Counted from the first letter of the stretch, positions 15,321-24,872 are shown. The stretch: DNA of 64,000 bases from Streptomyces soli (GCF_003999195.1 NZ_RJVR01000309.1:25514-89513); one strand, 5' to 3'. The notes: generated from the sequence alone by a model not told the origin. Made by a program: numbers and translations.

Positions 15321-17762
15321 ATGAGCAGCACGCAACGGCCCCGCACGCTCGCGGAGGCTCTCCGCGCCCGGGGTGACGACGCCCTGCGGGCGCTCCTGCA
15401 GGCACGCCCTGACCTGCTCAATCCGGTGCCGAATGACCTGACGCAGTTGGCGACCCGCGCGGGCACGCGCGCTTCCGTAGTCCGGGCATTGGAGAGACTC
15501 GACCGGTTCACGCTGCAGACAGCGGAGGCGCTGGCGATCGCGCCGGACGACTGCACGTACGAGACGTTGCGCGGCCTGATGAGGGGCGACGACGCGGAGG
15601 CGACGGACGCCGCGCTGCCCCACGCAGTGGACACGCTCCGCGGGCTGGCGCTGCTATGGGGGGATGAGCGGCTGCGGCTGATCCGGACGGCCAGAGACCT
15701 GCTGGCGCCGGCCGCGGGGGCGCCGTCGCCCACGGGGCTGGGGCCGACGGTGTCCGAGGCGACGGCTGCGGTTCCCCATGCCGCAGGCCAGGGGCGGATG
15801 TCGCCGGGGAGGCTGCAGCAGCTGCTGGCGGATGCGGGGTTGCCGCCGACGCATGACCCGGTGAGCGCGGTCGCGTCGCTGACGGAGCTGTTCCAGGACC
15901 GCGAACGCCTCGGGGCCGTGCTCGCGGAGGCGCCGGAGCAGGCCGCGGCAGTCCTGGCGAGGCTGACGTGGGGGCCGCCGTACGGCGAGGTCACCGACGT
16001 CACGGCGACGCAGGCGCACATCCGCTGGCTGCTGGACCGGGCGCTGCTGCTGCCCTCCGGCCCGAAGAACGTCGTGCTGCCCAGGGAAGTGGCCCTGCAC
16101 CTGCGTGGTGGCCGGGCGCACCGCGACACCGAGCCGACGCCGCCCCCGGTGACCCCCACGCCGCACGATCCACAGGCTGTGGACGGAACGGCGGCCGGCC
16201 AGGCCTTCGCGGCCGTACGGACCACCGAGGAGCTGCTGAAGCACCTGGAGCTCAACAGCCCGCCCGTCCTGCGCGCCGGCGGCCTGAGCGTGCGCGACCT
16301 CAAGCGCATTGCGGCGACCCTCGACGTACCGGAGAACCTGGCCGCGTTCTGGCTGGAACTGGCCTACGCGGCCGGGCTGCTGGCGACCGACGGGGAGCTG
16401 GACGAGGCGTACGCGCCCACGCCCGCGTACGACGACTGGCTGAGGCTGCCCACCCAGGAGCGGTGGACCGCCCTGGCCACTGCCTGGCTCGCCGCGACCC
16501 GCACGTCGGGGCTGGTCGGCGGGAAGGACGCGAAGGGCCGCGCCCTGGCCGCGCTCGGGCCGGAGCTGGACCGCTCGCTGGCCCCCGAGGTGCGGCGCCG
16601 GGTCCTGGAACTGCTCGCCGGGCTGCCGGGCGGCGCCTCCGCCACCCCGGACGCGCTACTGGAGCGCGTGCGCTGGGAGCGGCCGCTGCGCGGCAACGCG
16701 GGGCCGGACAGCCTGCGCGCCGACCTCGTCCGGTGGACGGTCACGGAGGCTGAACTCCTCGGCCTCACCGGCCGGGGCGCCCTGGCCGAGCATGCCCGCC
16801 GCCTCCTGGAGGCCGGCACCCCCGTGGAAGCCGCCGCCGCGACGCTCGCGCCGCTCCTGCCCGCGCCGCTGGACCACGTACTCCTGCAGGCGGACCTCAC
16901 CGCGATCGCCCCCGGCCCGCTGCAGCCCCACCTCGCCGAGACCCTCAATGTGCTGGCCGACATCGAGTCGAAGGGCGGCGCGACGGTCTACCGCTTCACG
17001 CCCGGCTCCGTACGCCGTGCCCTGGACGCGGGCCGGACCGCCGCCGAGCTGCACGAATTCCTCGCCGCGCACTCCCGGACCCCGGTCCCGCAGCCCCTCA
17101 CCTACCTGATCGACGACGTGGCCCGCCGCCACGGCCGGCTCCGGGTGGGCGCGGCATCGGCGTACGTACGCTGCGACGACGACGCCCTGCTCAGCGAGCT
17201 GCTGGCCGACCGCCGCGCGGCGGGGCTGGGCCTGCGCCGCCTCGCGCCGACCGTGCTGGCCGCGCAGAGCGATCCGTCAGCGCTGCTGGAGAAGCTGCGC
17301 GCGATGGGCTTCGCACCGGCCGCCGAATCCGCCGACGGGGACGTCCTGATCACCCGCGCCGATGCCCGCCGCACCCCGCCCCGGTCCGCGCCCACCCCCG
17401 TCAACGACGGTCCGCCGACGCCCGCCGCAACGCTGCTCGGGGCGGCCGTGAGGGCGATCCGGGCCGGCGACCGGGCCTCGACGGCGGTCCACCGGCCGAC
17501 CGTCCCGGCGCCGGCGACGAACGGGCTCCCCCGCAGCGCCGCCGCCGAGACCCTGGCCACCATGCAGGCGGCGGTCCTCACCGGCGAGTCCGTCTGGATC
17601 GGCTACGTCAACGCGGACGGCGCCGCCAGCCAGCGCGTCATCGGCCCGGTCCGGGTCGAGGGCGGCTTCGTGACCGCGTACGACCACACCGCCGAAGAGG
17701 TTCGCACCTTCGCCCTGCACCGCATCACGGGCGTTGCCGAGCTGGCTGACGACCCCGCCTGA
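15321..17762 (+). CDS. Helicase-associated (XPB/Ssl2 N-terminal-like) protein with WYL-like C-terminus
   Basis: Protein of 813 residues lacking helicase motifs. Its central part resembles the helicase-associated domain that precedes the motor in XPB proteins, including VLLQADLTAIAPGPL near residue 516 and a following FTPGSVRRALDAG segment. The last 60 residues (ESVWIGYVNADGAASQRVIG... to FALHRITGVAEL) look like a WYL ligand-sensing fold. In mycobacteria a homologue lies beside the XPB gene (known from memory); here XPB lies about 770 bp downstream on the same strand. A role in DNA repair or a damage-linked regulatory complex is inferred. Confidence 0.78.
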   Translation: MSSTQRPRTLAEALRARGDDALRALLQARPDLLNPVPNDLTQLATRAGTRASVVRALERLDRFTLQTAEALAIAPDDCTYETLRGLMRGDDAEATDAALPHAVDTLRGLALLWGDERLRLIRTARDLLAPAAGAPSPTGLGPTVSEATAAVPHAAGQGRMSPGRLQQLLADAGLPPTHDPVSAVASLTELFQDRERLGAVLAEAPEQAAAVLARLTWGPPYGEVTDVTATQAHIRWLLDRALLLPSGPKNVVLPREVALHLRGGRAHRDTEPTPPPVTPTPHDPQAVDGTAAGQAFAAVRTTEELLKHLELNSPPVLRAGGLSVRDLKRIAATLDVPENLAAFWLELAYAAGLLATDGELDEAYAPTPAYDDWLRLPTQERWTALATAWLAATRTSGLVGGKDAKGRALAALGPELDRSLAPEVRRRVLELLAGLPGGASATPDALLERVRWERPLRGNAGPDSLRADLVRWTVTEAELLGLTGRGALAEHARRLLEAGTPVEAAAATLAPLLPAPLDHVLLQADLTAIAPGPLQPHLAETLNVLADIESKGGATVYRFTPGSVRRALDAGRTAAELHEFLAAHSRTPVPQPLTYLIDDVARRHGRLRVGAASAYVRCDDDALLSELLADRRAAGLGLRRLAPTVLAAQSDPSALLEKLRAMGFAPAAESADGDVLITRADARRTPPRSAPTPVNDGPPTPAATLLGAAVRAIRAGDRASTAVHRPTVPAPATNGLPRSAAAETLATMQAAVLTGESVWIGYVNADGAASQRVIGPVRVEGGFVTAYDHTAEEVRTFALHRITGVAELADDPA

Positions 17763-18444
17763 AGCGGTCCTTGACGCGGTCCGCCAGCGGCCGCTGCTTG
17801 ACGCGGGCCTTTGCCGGGGCCTTCGCGGGGGCCTTGGCGGGGGCCTCAACCGGCGCCTCCGGTACCCGATGCACCTTCCGCCCCAGCCACCTGCCCAGCA
17901 CCACGTACCCCAGCAGCGCGCCGGTCGTGTTGAGGATGACGTCATCGATGTCGAAGGCCCTCCCCGTCACGATTGCGCCCTGCACCAGCTCGACCAGCAG
18001 CATCACCACAGCCGTGGTGAGCAGCACGCGGAACACGCCCCGCGCCTTCGGCGCCAGCACCGGCAGCAGCACCCCGAAGGGCACCCCCAGCAGCAGATTC
18101 CCGCCGACCTGGCGGAGTGCGCCCATGACGGTGTACTGCTGGAAGTACTGGCGCAGCGAAGCGCCGGGGTGCACGTTGGAGTGGGCGATGCCCTTGGAGG
18201 CGTACGAGGGCTCGAGCGTCGCTCTGGCGAGGAGGGCGGCGAAGGCCACCATCAGGGCGAAAGCCACCGCCATCGACAGCCATCGCGCAAGTGCCGCCAG
18301 CGGTGATCGCCGGGCGGGCCCGGGCGTCCGGGACTTCCGGGTGGTCTTGCCGGCACCTGACGCCGGCTTTTCTCTTCGGACTCGCAAGGCTTGACGTGTC
18401 ACGGGCAGACGACTACCCGCCCCCAACATCCATACGCACCTCAC
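17725..18444 (-). CDS. VanZ-family membrane protein
   Basis: Protein of up to 239 residues with a VanZ-like core. Seen: a first hydrophobic helix, a Gly/Asn-containing GGNLLLGVPFGVLLPVL helix, and FDIDDVILNTTGALLGY, the hallmark DxxxNxxG motif of VanZ proteins. The C-terminus is a Lys/Ala/Pro tail with APAKAPAK repeats. Glycopeptide tolerance is known for the founding member, but most VanZ proteins are uncharacterised. The start is uncertain (GTG 18444 or ATG 18429, possibly later). It overlaps the preceding gene tail-to-tail by 38 bp and is divergent from XPB. Confidence 0.8.
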   Translation of the reverse strand: MRCVWMLGAGSRLPVTRQALRVRREKPASGAGKTTRKSRTPGPARRSPLAALARWLSMAVAFALMVAFAALLARATLEPSYASKGIAHSNVHPGASLRQYFQQYTVMGALRQVGGNLLLGVPFGVLLPVLAPKARGVFRVLLTTAVVMLLVELVQGAIVTGRAFDIDDVILNTTGALLGYVVLGRWLGRKVHRVPEAPVEAPAKAPAKAPAKARVKQRPLADRVKDRFRRGRQPARQRP

Positions 18445-18527
18445 GGGCCTCCGCCGATGGTGGACACTGGAGGCTTGTCCCGAATCGCGCGCACCGAGCG
18501 CAAACCGGAAACCGGAAGGGCGGCGGC

Positions 18528-20168
18528 GTGAACAACGGGCCCCTCATCGTCCAAAGCGACAAGACGCTACTTCTGGAGGTCGACCACCCCCAGGCGGACG
18601 CCTGCCGCCGCGCCATCGCGCCCTTCGCCGAGCTGGAGCGTGCCCCCGAGCACATCCACACCTACCGGGTGACCCCGCTCGGCCTGTGGAACGCCCGCGC
18701 CGCGGGCCATGACGCCGAGCAGGTCGTCGACGCCCTCGTCGCGCACTCCCGCTACCCCGTCCCGCACGCCCTGCTGGTCGACGTCGCCGAGACGATGTCC
18801 CGCTACGGCCGCCTCACCATCGCCAAGCACCCCACCCACGGCCTGGTCCTGACCTCGACCGACCGCCCGGTGCTGGAGGAGATCCTCCGCTCGAAGAAGA
18901 TCATCCCCCTCGTCGGCGCCCGGATCGACGCCGACACCGTCGCCGTCCATCCCTCCGAGCGCGGCCAGATCAAGCAGACCCTCCTCAAGCTCGGCTGGCC
19001 CGCCGAGGACCTCGCCGGTTACGTCGACGGGGAGGCCCATCCCATCGAGCTGGCCGAGGACGGCTGGGCCCTGCGCCCCTACCAGCAGCAGGCCGTCGAG
19101 GGCTTCTGGCACGGCGGCTCGGGCGTCGTGGTGCTGCCCTGCGGCGCCGGCAAGACGCTGGTCGGGGCGGGCGCGATGGCCACCGCCAAGGCCACGACCC
19201 TGATCCTGGTCACCAACACCGTCTCCGCCCGCCAGTGGAAGCACGAGCTGGTCAAGCGCACGTCACTCACCGAGGACGAGATCGGCGAGTACAGCGGTAC
19301 GAAGAAGGAGATCCGGCCGGTCACCATCGCCACGTACCAGGTCCTCACCACCAAGCGGAAGGGCGTCTACTCGCACCTGGAGCTCTTCGACTCCCGCGAC
19401 TGGGGCCTGATCGTCTACGACGAGGTGCATCTGCTGCCTGCCCCCGTCTTCAAGTTCACCGCCGATCTGCAGGCCCGGCGGCGGCTCGGCCTGACCGCGA
19501 CCCTCGTACGCGAGGACGGCCGCGAGTCGGACGTCTTCTCGCTCATCGGGCCCAAGCGCTTCGACGCCCCCTGGAAGGAGATCGAGGCGCAGGGCTACAT
19601 CGCGCCCGCCGACTGCGTCGAGGTCCGCGTCAATCTGACCGACGCGGAGCGGCTGGCGTACGCGACCGCCGAGACCGAGGAGAAGTACCGCTACTGCGCC
19701 ACGACGGCGACCAAGCGGAAGGTCACCGAGGCGCTGGTCGCCAAGCACATGGGCGAGCAGACGCTGGTCATCGGCCAGTACATCGACCAGCTCGACGAGC
19801 TCGGCGAGCATCTGAACGCGCCGGTCATCAAGGGCGAGACCTCCAACGCACAGCGCGAGAAGCTGTTCGAGGCCTTCCGGCAGGGCGAGATCTCGGTGCT
19901 GGTCGTCTCGAAGGTCGCCAACTTCTCCATCGACCTGCCCGAGGCGACCGTCGCCATCCAGGTCTCCGGCACCTTCGGGTCCCGGCAGGAGGAGGCCCAG
20001 CGCCTCGGCCGTGTCCTGCGTCCGAAGGCCGACGGCCATGAGGCCCGCTTCTACTCGGTGGTCGCCCGCGACACCATCGACCAGGACTTCGCCGCCCACC
20101 GGCAGCGCTTCCTGGCCGAGCAGGGGTACGCCTACCGGATCGTGGACGCCGACGAGCTGCTGGCCTGA
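18528..20168 (+). CDS. DNA repair helicase XPB
   Basis: Superfamily 2 helicase of 546 residues, orthologous to bacterial and archaeal XPB (ERCC3). Seen: N-terminal damage-recognition-like region, Walker A PCGAGKT near residue 204, DEVH box near 297 (YDEVHLLPAP), GLTAT (motif III) near 325, and motif VI QEEAQRLGRVLRP near 487. The conserved RED-type element of XPB appears as VREDGRESD. It unwinds DNA at damage with ATP. GTG at 18528 has a GGAAGGG site at good distance. A helicase-associated gene upstream may be a partner. Confidence 0.92.
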   Translation: MNNGPLIVQSDKTLLLEVDHPQADACRRAIAPFAELERAPEHIHTYRVTPLGLWNARAAGHDAEQVVDALVAHSRYPVPHALLVDVAETMSRYGRLTIAKHPTHGLVLTSTDRPVLEEILRSKKIIPLVGARIDADTVAVHPSERGQIKQTLLKLGWPAEDLAGYVDGEAHPIELAEDGWALRPYQQQAVEGFWHGGSGVVVLPCGAGKTLVGAGAMATAKATTLILVTNTVSARQWKHELVKRTSLTEDEIGEYSGTKKEIRPVTIATYQVLTTKRKGVYSHLELFDSRDWGLIVYDEVHLLPAPVFKFTADLQARRRLGLTATLVREDGRESDVFSLIGPKRFDAPWKEIEAQGYIAPADCVEVRVNLTDAERLAYATAETEEKYRYCATTATKRKVTEALVAKHMGEQTLVIGQYIDQLDELGEHLNAPVIKGETSNAQREKLFEAFRQGEISVLVVSKVANFSIDLPEATVAIQVSGTFGSRQEEAQRLGRVLRPKADGHEARFYSVVARDTIDQDFAAHRQRFLAEQGYAYRIVDADELLA

Positions 20169-20338
20169 CGCTGCGGGTGTGTGCCGTCGGCGCCGAGCAG
20201 GACGACGCGGAAGACGGTGTCGGCGAAGATGCCTATCGCCCGGAGTGCGGTCCCGAGAAGGTGGGCGAGGTGGTGGCGGGCAGATTCCGGCCCGAGGGCC
20301 GAGCTGCCCCTTACGGGGGGAGTCATTGCGCTAGCCAT
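20132..20338 (-). CDS. Small conserved-looking hypothetical protein
   Basis: Possible gene of 68 residues, divergent from the HelR gene and overlapping the 3' end of XPB by 37 bp. The peptide contains a plausible amphipathic helix (ESARHHLAHLLGTALRAIG, FADTVFRVVLLG). I recall similar short proteins beside helicase genes in related genomes, but cannot verify this. Two starts are possible (ATG 20338 or 20326). The ribosome-binding site is poor, so expression is uncertain. Confidence 0.5.
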   Translation of the reverse strand: MASAMTPPVRGSSALGPESARHHLAHLLGTALRAIGIFADTVFRVVLLGADGTHPQRQASSSSASTIR

Positions 20339-20602
20339 GTCTCCAATGTAGGAATTCGCCAGGTCCGAGCACATCCGTCCATGGGGGTAAAGACCGGTGC
20401 CCACTGCATCAGCCCATAGTCGGACAAGCGAAGGACCGGGATCAGCCTCAGGTCCACCCCGGAAAACCATTCGCTTATGCCGGGCCTGCCCGCGTAAGCT
20501 CTTCCGTCTTGCCGCCTCCCCTGCACGGGAGCGCCACCGACCGGACGGAAACCGGCCGGCTTCCCCGCCAGACCGCCATCGCGTACCGCCGGAGGCAAAG
20601 CC

Positions 20603-22696
20603 GTGCCCTCGCACGCCCCCACGTCCACAAGCACCGACGACCCAGCCGACCCCCTCGCCCGTGAGCGCGCCCATCTCTTGGGGTCGCGGGCCGCGCTGCG
20701 CGCGATGCGCGAGGACGCCGAAGCACTCGACATCCGGGATGTGACGGCGGGCTGGGTCGCCGCCGAGGTTCTGCAGCACCAGATCGAACTGCGGATCAAG
20801 GCGCTCGCGGACCTCTCCCACACGCCGCTCTTCTTCGGCCGGCTGGACTACGTCCTTCACGACGCCGGCAACCGTTTCTACATCGGGCGGCGCCATGTCC
20901 ACGACGCCGAGGGCGACCCGATGGTGGTCGACTGGCGCGCGCCGGTCTCCCAGCCCTTCTACCGGGCGTCCCGCAAGGATCCGCAGGATGTCGCCTTGCG
21001 CCGCCGGTTCGGCTACACCAGCGGTGAGCTGACCGCGTACGAGGACGAGCACCTCACCGACCCGGCGGAGGCGGACACGACGAGCGCGCTGCTCCAGACG
21101 GAGATCGAGCGGCCGCGCGTCGGCCCGATGCGGGACATCGTGGCGACGATCCAGCCGGAGCAGGACGAGATCGTGCGTGCCGGTATCGGCGGCACGGTCT
21201 GTGTCCAGGGCGCCCCCGGCACCGGGAAGACGGCGGTGGGCCTGCACCGGGTGGCGTATCTGCTCTTCGCACACCGCGAGCGCCTGGCGCGCACCGGGAC
21301 GCTGGTCATCGGTCCGAACGCGTCGTTCCTGAACTACATCGAGCAGGTGCTGCCCGCTCTCGGTGAGATCGGCATCAAGCAGGCCACCGTCGACGACCTG
21401 GTCGCCCACGTGCCGGTCGGGGGCAGGGACACCGTGGCCGCCGGGCGCATCAAGGGCGACGCCCGGATGGCGGAGGTGCTGCGCAGGGCCGTACGATCCG
21501 GGATCCGGATGCCCACCGAGCCGGTGGTCGTGGTGCGCGGCTCACGACGCTGGCGCATCCCGGCGTACGAAATCGAGGAACTGGTCCGCGAGATGATGGA
21601 CCGTGACATCCGCTACGGGGCCGCCCGCGAGGCGCTGCCGCAGCGGATCGCCCACGCCGTGCTCGTACGGATGGAGCAGTCCGGCGAGGCGCCCGACGAC
21701 CGCGTGCAGGACGCGGTGGCCCGGAACGCGGCGGTGAAGGCCGCGGTGAAGGCGGTCTGGCCGCCGGTCGACCCGGCAAAAACGGTGCTCCGGCTGCTCT
21801 CCGACGCGGACTTCCTGGCGGAATGCGCGGACGGGATCCTCACCGAGGAGGAGCGGAAGGAGATCCTCTGGGCCAAACCGGCCAGAGGCCTGGCCTCCGC
21901 GCGCTGGTCCGCCGCCGACGCGGTGCTGGTCGACGAGGCGACGGATTTGGTCCAGCGCACGCACTCCCTCGGCCATGTCGTGCTCGACGAGGCCCAGGAC
22001 CTCTCGCCGATGCAGTACCGCGCCGTCGGCCGCCGCTGCTCGACGGGCTCCGCGACCGTCCTCGGCGACATCGCGCAGGGCACCACCCCCTGGGCCACCG
22101 CCACCTGGGAGGAGGCCCTCGCCCACCTCGGCAAGCCCGGCGCCGCTGTCGAGGAGCTGACCCGTGGCTTCCGCGTCCCGCGCTCCGTCATCGCGTACGC
22201 CTCCCGGCTGCTGCCCGCCATCGCCCCCGGCCTGACCGAGGCCACCTCCGTACGCGACAGCCCCGGCGACTTCTCCGTACGCGCCGTCCCCGTCGACGGC
22301 CTCGACGCGGCCGTCCTCGACGCCTGCCGCGACGCCCTCCGCCACGAGGGCTCCGTCGGCCTCATCGCCGCCGACGCCCGCATCCCCGCCCTCGCCGAAG
22401 CCCTCGCCGCCGAAGGGCTCGCCTGCCTCGCCCCCGGCGAGGAGACCTCGGCCGAGGCCCGGCTCACCCTGGTCCCCGCCACGCTCGCCAAGGGCCTCGA
22501 GTACGACTACGTCGTCCTGGACGAGCCCGCCGCCGTCGTCGACGGCGAACCCGACGAGCGCACCGGCCTGCGGCGCCTCTACGTCGCCCTCACCAGGGCC
22601 GTTTCCGGCCTCGCGGTCGTCCACGCCGCGCCGCTACCGGAGCAACTCAGCAACCTCAACGCGGCGGCCGACGGGGAGCCGGGCACGGCGGTGTAG
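20603..22696 (+). CDS. HelR/HelD-like RNA polymerase recycling ATPase (UvrD-fold)
   Basis: Superfamily 1-type ATPase of 697 residues. Seen: an N-terminal helical region (ARERAHLLGSRAALRAMRED), a conserved FGRLDY...FYIGRRHV and VVDWRAPVSQPFYRA block typical of HelD/HelR proteins, Walker A GAPGTGKTAVG at about residues 203-213, Walker B VLDEAQDLSPMQ near 461, and a C-terminal KGLEYDYVVLDEP/VALTRA helicase module. HelD-class proteins dislodge stalled RNA polymerase from DNA, and the HelR group is tied to rifamycin resistance. The GTG start follows a GGAGG site perfectly. Which HelD class this belongs to needs a tree. Confidence 0.85.
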   Translation: MPSHAPTSTSTDDPADPLARERAHLLGSRAALRAMREDAEALDIRDVTAGWVAAEVLQHQIELRIKALADLSHTPLFFGRLDYVLHDAGNRFYIGRRHVHDAEGDPMVVDWRAPVSQPFYRASRKDPQDVALRRRFGYTSGELTAYEDEHLTDPAEADTTSALLQTEIERPRVGPMRDIVATIQPEQDEIVRAGIGGTVCVQGAPGTGKTAVGLHRVAYLLFAHRERLARTGTLVIGPNASFLNYIEQVLPALGEIGIKQATVDDLVAHVPVGGRDTVAAGRIKGDARMAEVLRRAVRSGIRMPTEPVVVVRGSRRWRIPAYEIEELVREMMDRDIRYGAAREALPQRIAHAVLVRMEQSGEAPDDRVQDAVARNAAVKAAVKAVWPPVDPAKTVLRLLSDADFLAECADGILTEEERKEILWAKPARGLASARWSAADAVLVDEATDLVQRTHSLGHVVLDEAQDLSPMQYRAVGRRCSTGSATVLGDIAQGTTPWATATWEEALAHLGKPGAAVEELTRGFRVPRSVIAYASRLLPAIAPGLTEATSVRDSPGDFSVRAVPVDGLDAAVLDACRDALRHEGSVGLIAADARIPALAEALAAEGLACLAPGEETSAEARLTLVPATLAKGLEYDYVVLDEPAAVVDGEPDERTGLRRLYVALTRAVSGLAVVHAAPLPEQLSNLNAAADGEPGTAV

Positions 22697-22791
22697 GTGA
22701 CCCATACGTCGAGTATCGCCCGGGCCCAGCCTGGTACTGGCAGACCCCGGCTGGACCGGGCCTGGTCCGTGCGGCCTCGGGAGGGAAGTGT

Positions 22792-22806
22792 GATGCTCGA
22801 AGCATC
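22792..22806. promoter_or_regulatory. Small inverted repeat before the aldo/keto reductase
   Basis: GATGC-TCGAA-GCATC forms a 5-bp hairpin about 26 bp before the reductase start, inside the 136-bp gap. It could be an operator or a leader hairpin; no regulator is recognised. Confidence 0.25.
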
Positions 22807-22832
22807 TGCTCCCGACGGAGGAAGATCACGAA

Positions 22833-23846
22833 ATGAAGCGCAGGATTCTGGGCGGCACCGGCATCTCGGTGAGCGAGTACGCGCTCGGCGCGATGATGTT
22901 CGGCCCGTGGGGCAATCCGGACCACGACGACTCGGTGCGGATCATCCATACGGCCCTGGACGCTGGCATCAACTTCGTCGACACGGCCGACATCTACAGC
23001 GCGGGCGAGTCCGAGGTGATCGTCGGCAAGGCGCTGAAGGGCGGCCGGCGTGACGGCGTCGTCCTCGCCACGAAGTTCCACAACCCCATGGGCGAGGACC
23101 CCAACACCGGTGGCAACTCCCGGCGCTGGATCATGCGGGCGGTCGAGGACAGCCTCCGCCGCCTCGGCACCGACTACATCGACCTCTACCAGGTCCACCG
23201 CCCCGACCCCACCACCGACATCGACGAGACCCTCTCCGCTCTCTCCGACCTCGTACGGTCCGGCAAAGTGCGCGCCATCGGCTCCTCCACCTTCCCCGCC
23301 GACCACATCGTCGAGGCCCAATGGACAGCCGAACGGCGCGGCCACATCCGCTTCCGCACCGAGCAGCCGCCGTACTCCATCCTCGCCCGCGGCATCGAGG
23401 CCAACGTCCTCCCCGCCGCCCAGCGCTACGGCATGGGGGTCCTAACCTGGGGCCCCCTCAGCGCCGGCTGGCTGTCCGGCCGCGACGTCACCGCCGGCAC
23501 GGGGCGCTCCGCGCTGGAGCAGCAGAAGTTCGACGTGACGGTGCCGGAGAACGCACGCAAGCTTGAGGCTGTCGCCGGGCTCAAGAAGGTCGCGGCGGAT
23601 GCGGGGCTTCCGCTCACCCATCTCGCCACCGCCTTCGTCCGTGCCCACCCCGCCGTCACCTCCGTCATCATCGGCCCCCGCACGGCCGACCAACTCACCG
23701 ACCTCCTCGCCGGAGCCGACGTCACCCTCGACTCCGCCACCCTCGACCGCATCGACGCCATCGTCCCTCCCGGCACCGACCTCAACCCCGCCGACAACTA
23801 CTACGTGCCGCCGGCGTTGAGCGACGCGTCGCAGCGGCGCCGTTAG
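22833..23846 (+). CDS. Aldo/keto reductase
   Basis: NADPH-dependent oxidoreductase of 337 residues with a TIM-barrel fold. Seen: the N-terminal LGGTGISVSEYALGAMMFG, the catalytic region NFVDTADIYSAGESE (Asp/Tyr) near residue 50, the Lys in LATKFHNPMG near 82, the later DLYQVHRPDPTTD with a catalytic His equivalent, and TSVIIGPRTADQL near 275, which contributes to cofactor binding. Substrate unknown. GAGGAAG lies just before the ATG. It stands alone between HelR and murQ. Confidence 0.9.
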   Translation: MKRRILGGTGISVSEYALGAMMFGPWGNPDHDDSVRIIHTALDAGINFVDTADIYSAGESEVIVGKALKGGRRDGVVLATKFHNPMGEDPNTGGNSRRWIMRAVEDSLRRLGTDYIDLYQVHRPDPTTDIDETLSALSDLVRSGKVRAIGSSTFPADHIVEAQWTAERRGHIRFRTEQPPYSILARGIEANVLPAAQRYGMGVLTWGPLSAGWLSGRDVTAGTGRSALEQQKFDVTVPENARKLEAVAGLKKVAADAGLPLTHLATAFVRAHPAVTSVIIGPRTADQLTDLLAGADVTLDSATLDRIDAIVPPGTDLNPADNYYVPPALSDASQRRR

Positions 23847-23870
23847 CGAAGGTTTGGGGAAGAGCCCCCT

Positions 23871-23957
23871 GGTTTCGGGAAGGGGCGGGGTGGTGGGGGT
23901 CCTCTCCCCCAGACTCCGTCCGGGGGGGACCCCCACCCAGACGAAGGTCTGGGGGAG
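23871..23957. repeat. Dispersed repeat modules between aldo/keto reductase and murQ
   Basis: Positions 23871-23893 are the inverse of the sequence at 49026-49053 and 58130-58157. Positions 23902-23937 repeat the CTCTCCCCCAGACTCCGTCC module, and a second inverted copy follows to the end of murQ. The hairpins may help terminate both convergent genes. Confidence 0.75.
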
Positions 23958-23960
23958 AGG

Positions 23961-24872
23961 TCAACGCACCGCGGACGCCAGCGCGGCCCGCAGATGGCCA
24001 CCCGCGTCCGCCAGCAGACGCGCGGCCGTGGGGCCGTCAACTCCGCCCAGGACAACCAGGATCGCCGGCTTGACCTCACCGCCCGTGGCGGCGAGCGCCG
24101 CCTCGACGGCCTCCGCCCCCGCCCCCGTCGCGAGGGCGACAATCCGCCGCGACCGGGCCCGAAGCTTCTCGTTGGAGGCCCGCACGTCGACCATCAAATT
24201 CCCGTACGTCTTCCCCAGCCGGATCATCGTGATGGTCGAAAGCATGTTGAGGACCAGCTTCTGCGCCGTTCCGGCCTTCAACCGCGTTGACCCCGTGAGG
24301 AATTCGGGCCCGACGACGACCTCGATGCCGTGCTCGGCGGCAGCCGCCAGCGCGGAGCCCGCGTTGCACGAAACCCCCACCGTCAGAGCGCCGAGGGCGC
24401 GGGCGTGCTCGACGGCGCCGACGGCGTAGGGCGTGCGGCCGGACGCGGCGACGCCGACGACCGTGTCGTCGGGGGTCAGCTTGAGCTCGTCGAGGTCGGC
24501 GGCGGCGAGCGCCTTGCTGTCCTCGGCTCCTTCGACGGAGGAGACCATGGCGGAGGGGCCGCCCGCGATGAGCCCGAGGACCTGCTCGGGCGGGGTGTTG
24601 AAGGTGGGCGGGCATTCGCTCGCGTCGAGGACGCCGAGGCGGCCCGCCGTGCCGGCACCGGCGTAGACGAGGCGGCCACCGCGGGACATGCGGGCGGCGA
24701 TGGCGTCGATCGCGGCGGCGATGGCGGGGAGTTGCGCGGCGACCGCGGCCGGGACGCCGGCGTCCTCGGCGTTCATGAGGCGGGCGATCTCCAGCGTGGG
24801 CTGCCGGTCGATCTCGGCGAGCTCGGGGCGGAAGGCCTCGGTGGTCAGGGCGGCGAAGGCGTCGTCCGTCAT
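23961..24872 (-). CDS. murQ: N-acetylmuramic acid 6-phosphate etherase
   Basis: MurQ, 303 residues, cleaves the lactyl ether of MurNAc-6-P to give GlcNAc-6-P in peptidoglycan recycling. Seen: SIS (sugar isomerase) domain with RLVYAGAGTAGRLGVLDASE near residue 68, ECPPTFNTPPEQVLGLIAGG, the catalytic-region glutamate context SSVEGAEDS near 112, and KAGTAQKLVLNMLSTI near 210, which is diagnostic of MurQ. Its ATG overlaps the stop of the upstream RpiR regulator gene by four bases, so the two form an operon. Product GlcNAc-6-P feeds the NagA encoded about 17 kb away. Confidence 0.95.
   Translation of the reverse strand: MTDDAFAALTTEAFRPELAEIDRQPTLEIARLMNAEDAGVPAAVAAQLPAIAAAIDAIAARMSRGGRLVYAGAGTAGRLGVLDASECPPTFNTPPEQVLGLIAGGPSAMVSSVEGAEDSKALAAADLDELKLTPDDTVVGVAASGRTPYAVGAVEHARALGALTVGVSCNAGSALAAAAEHGIEVVVGPEFLTGSTRLKAGTAQKLVLNMLSTITMIRLGKTYGNLMVDVRASNEKLRARSRRIVALATGAGAEAVEAALAATGGEVKPAILVVLGGVDGPTAARLLADAGGHLRAALASAVR

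Noticed and set aside
20177..20419. Plus-strand small frame between XPB and HelR
   Set aside because: No conserved-looking features or ribosome-binding site; the minus-strand frame is more convincing.
20339..20602. Rifamycin-associated element (RAE) upstream of the HelR-like gene
   Set aside because: No sequence close to the known 19-bp inverted repeat could be found by eye.
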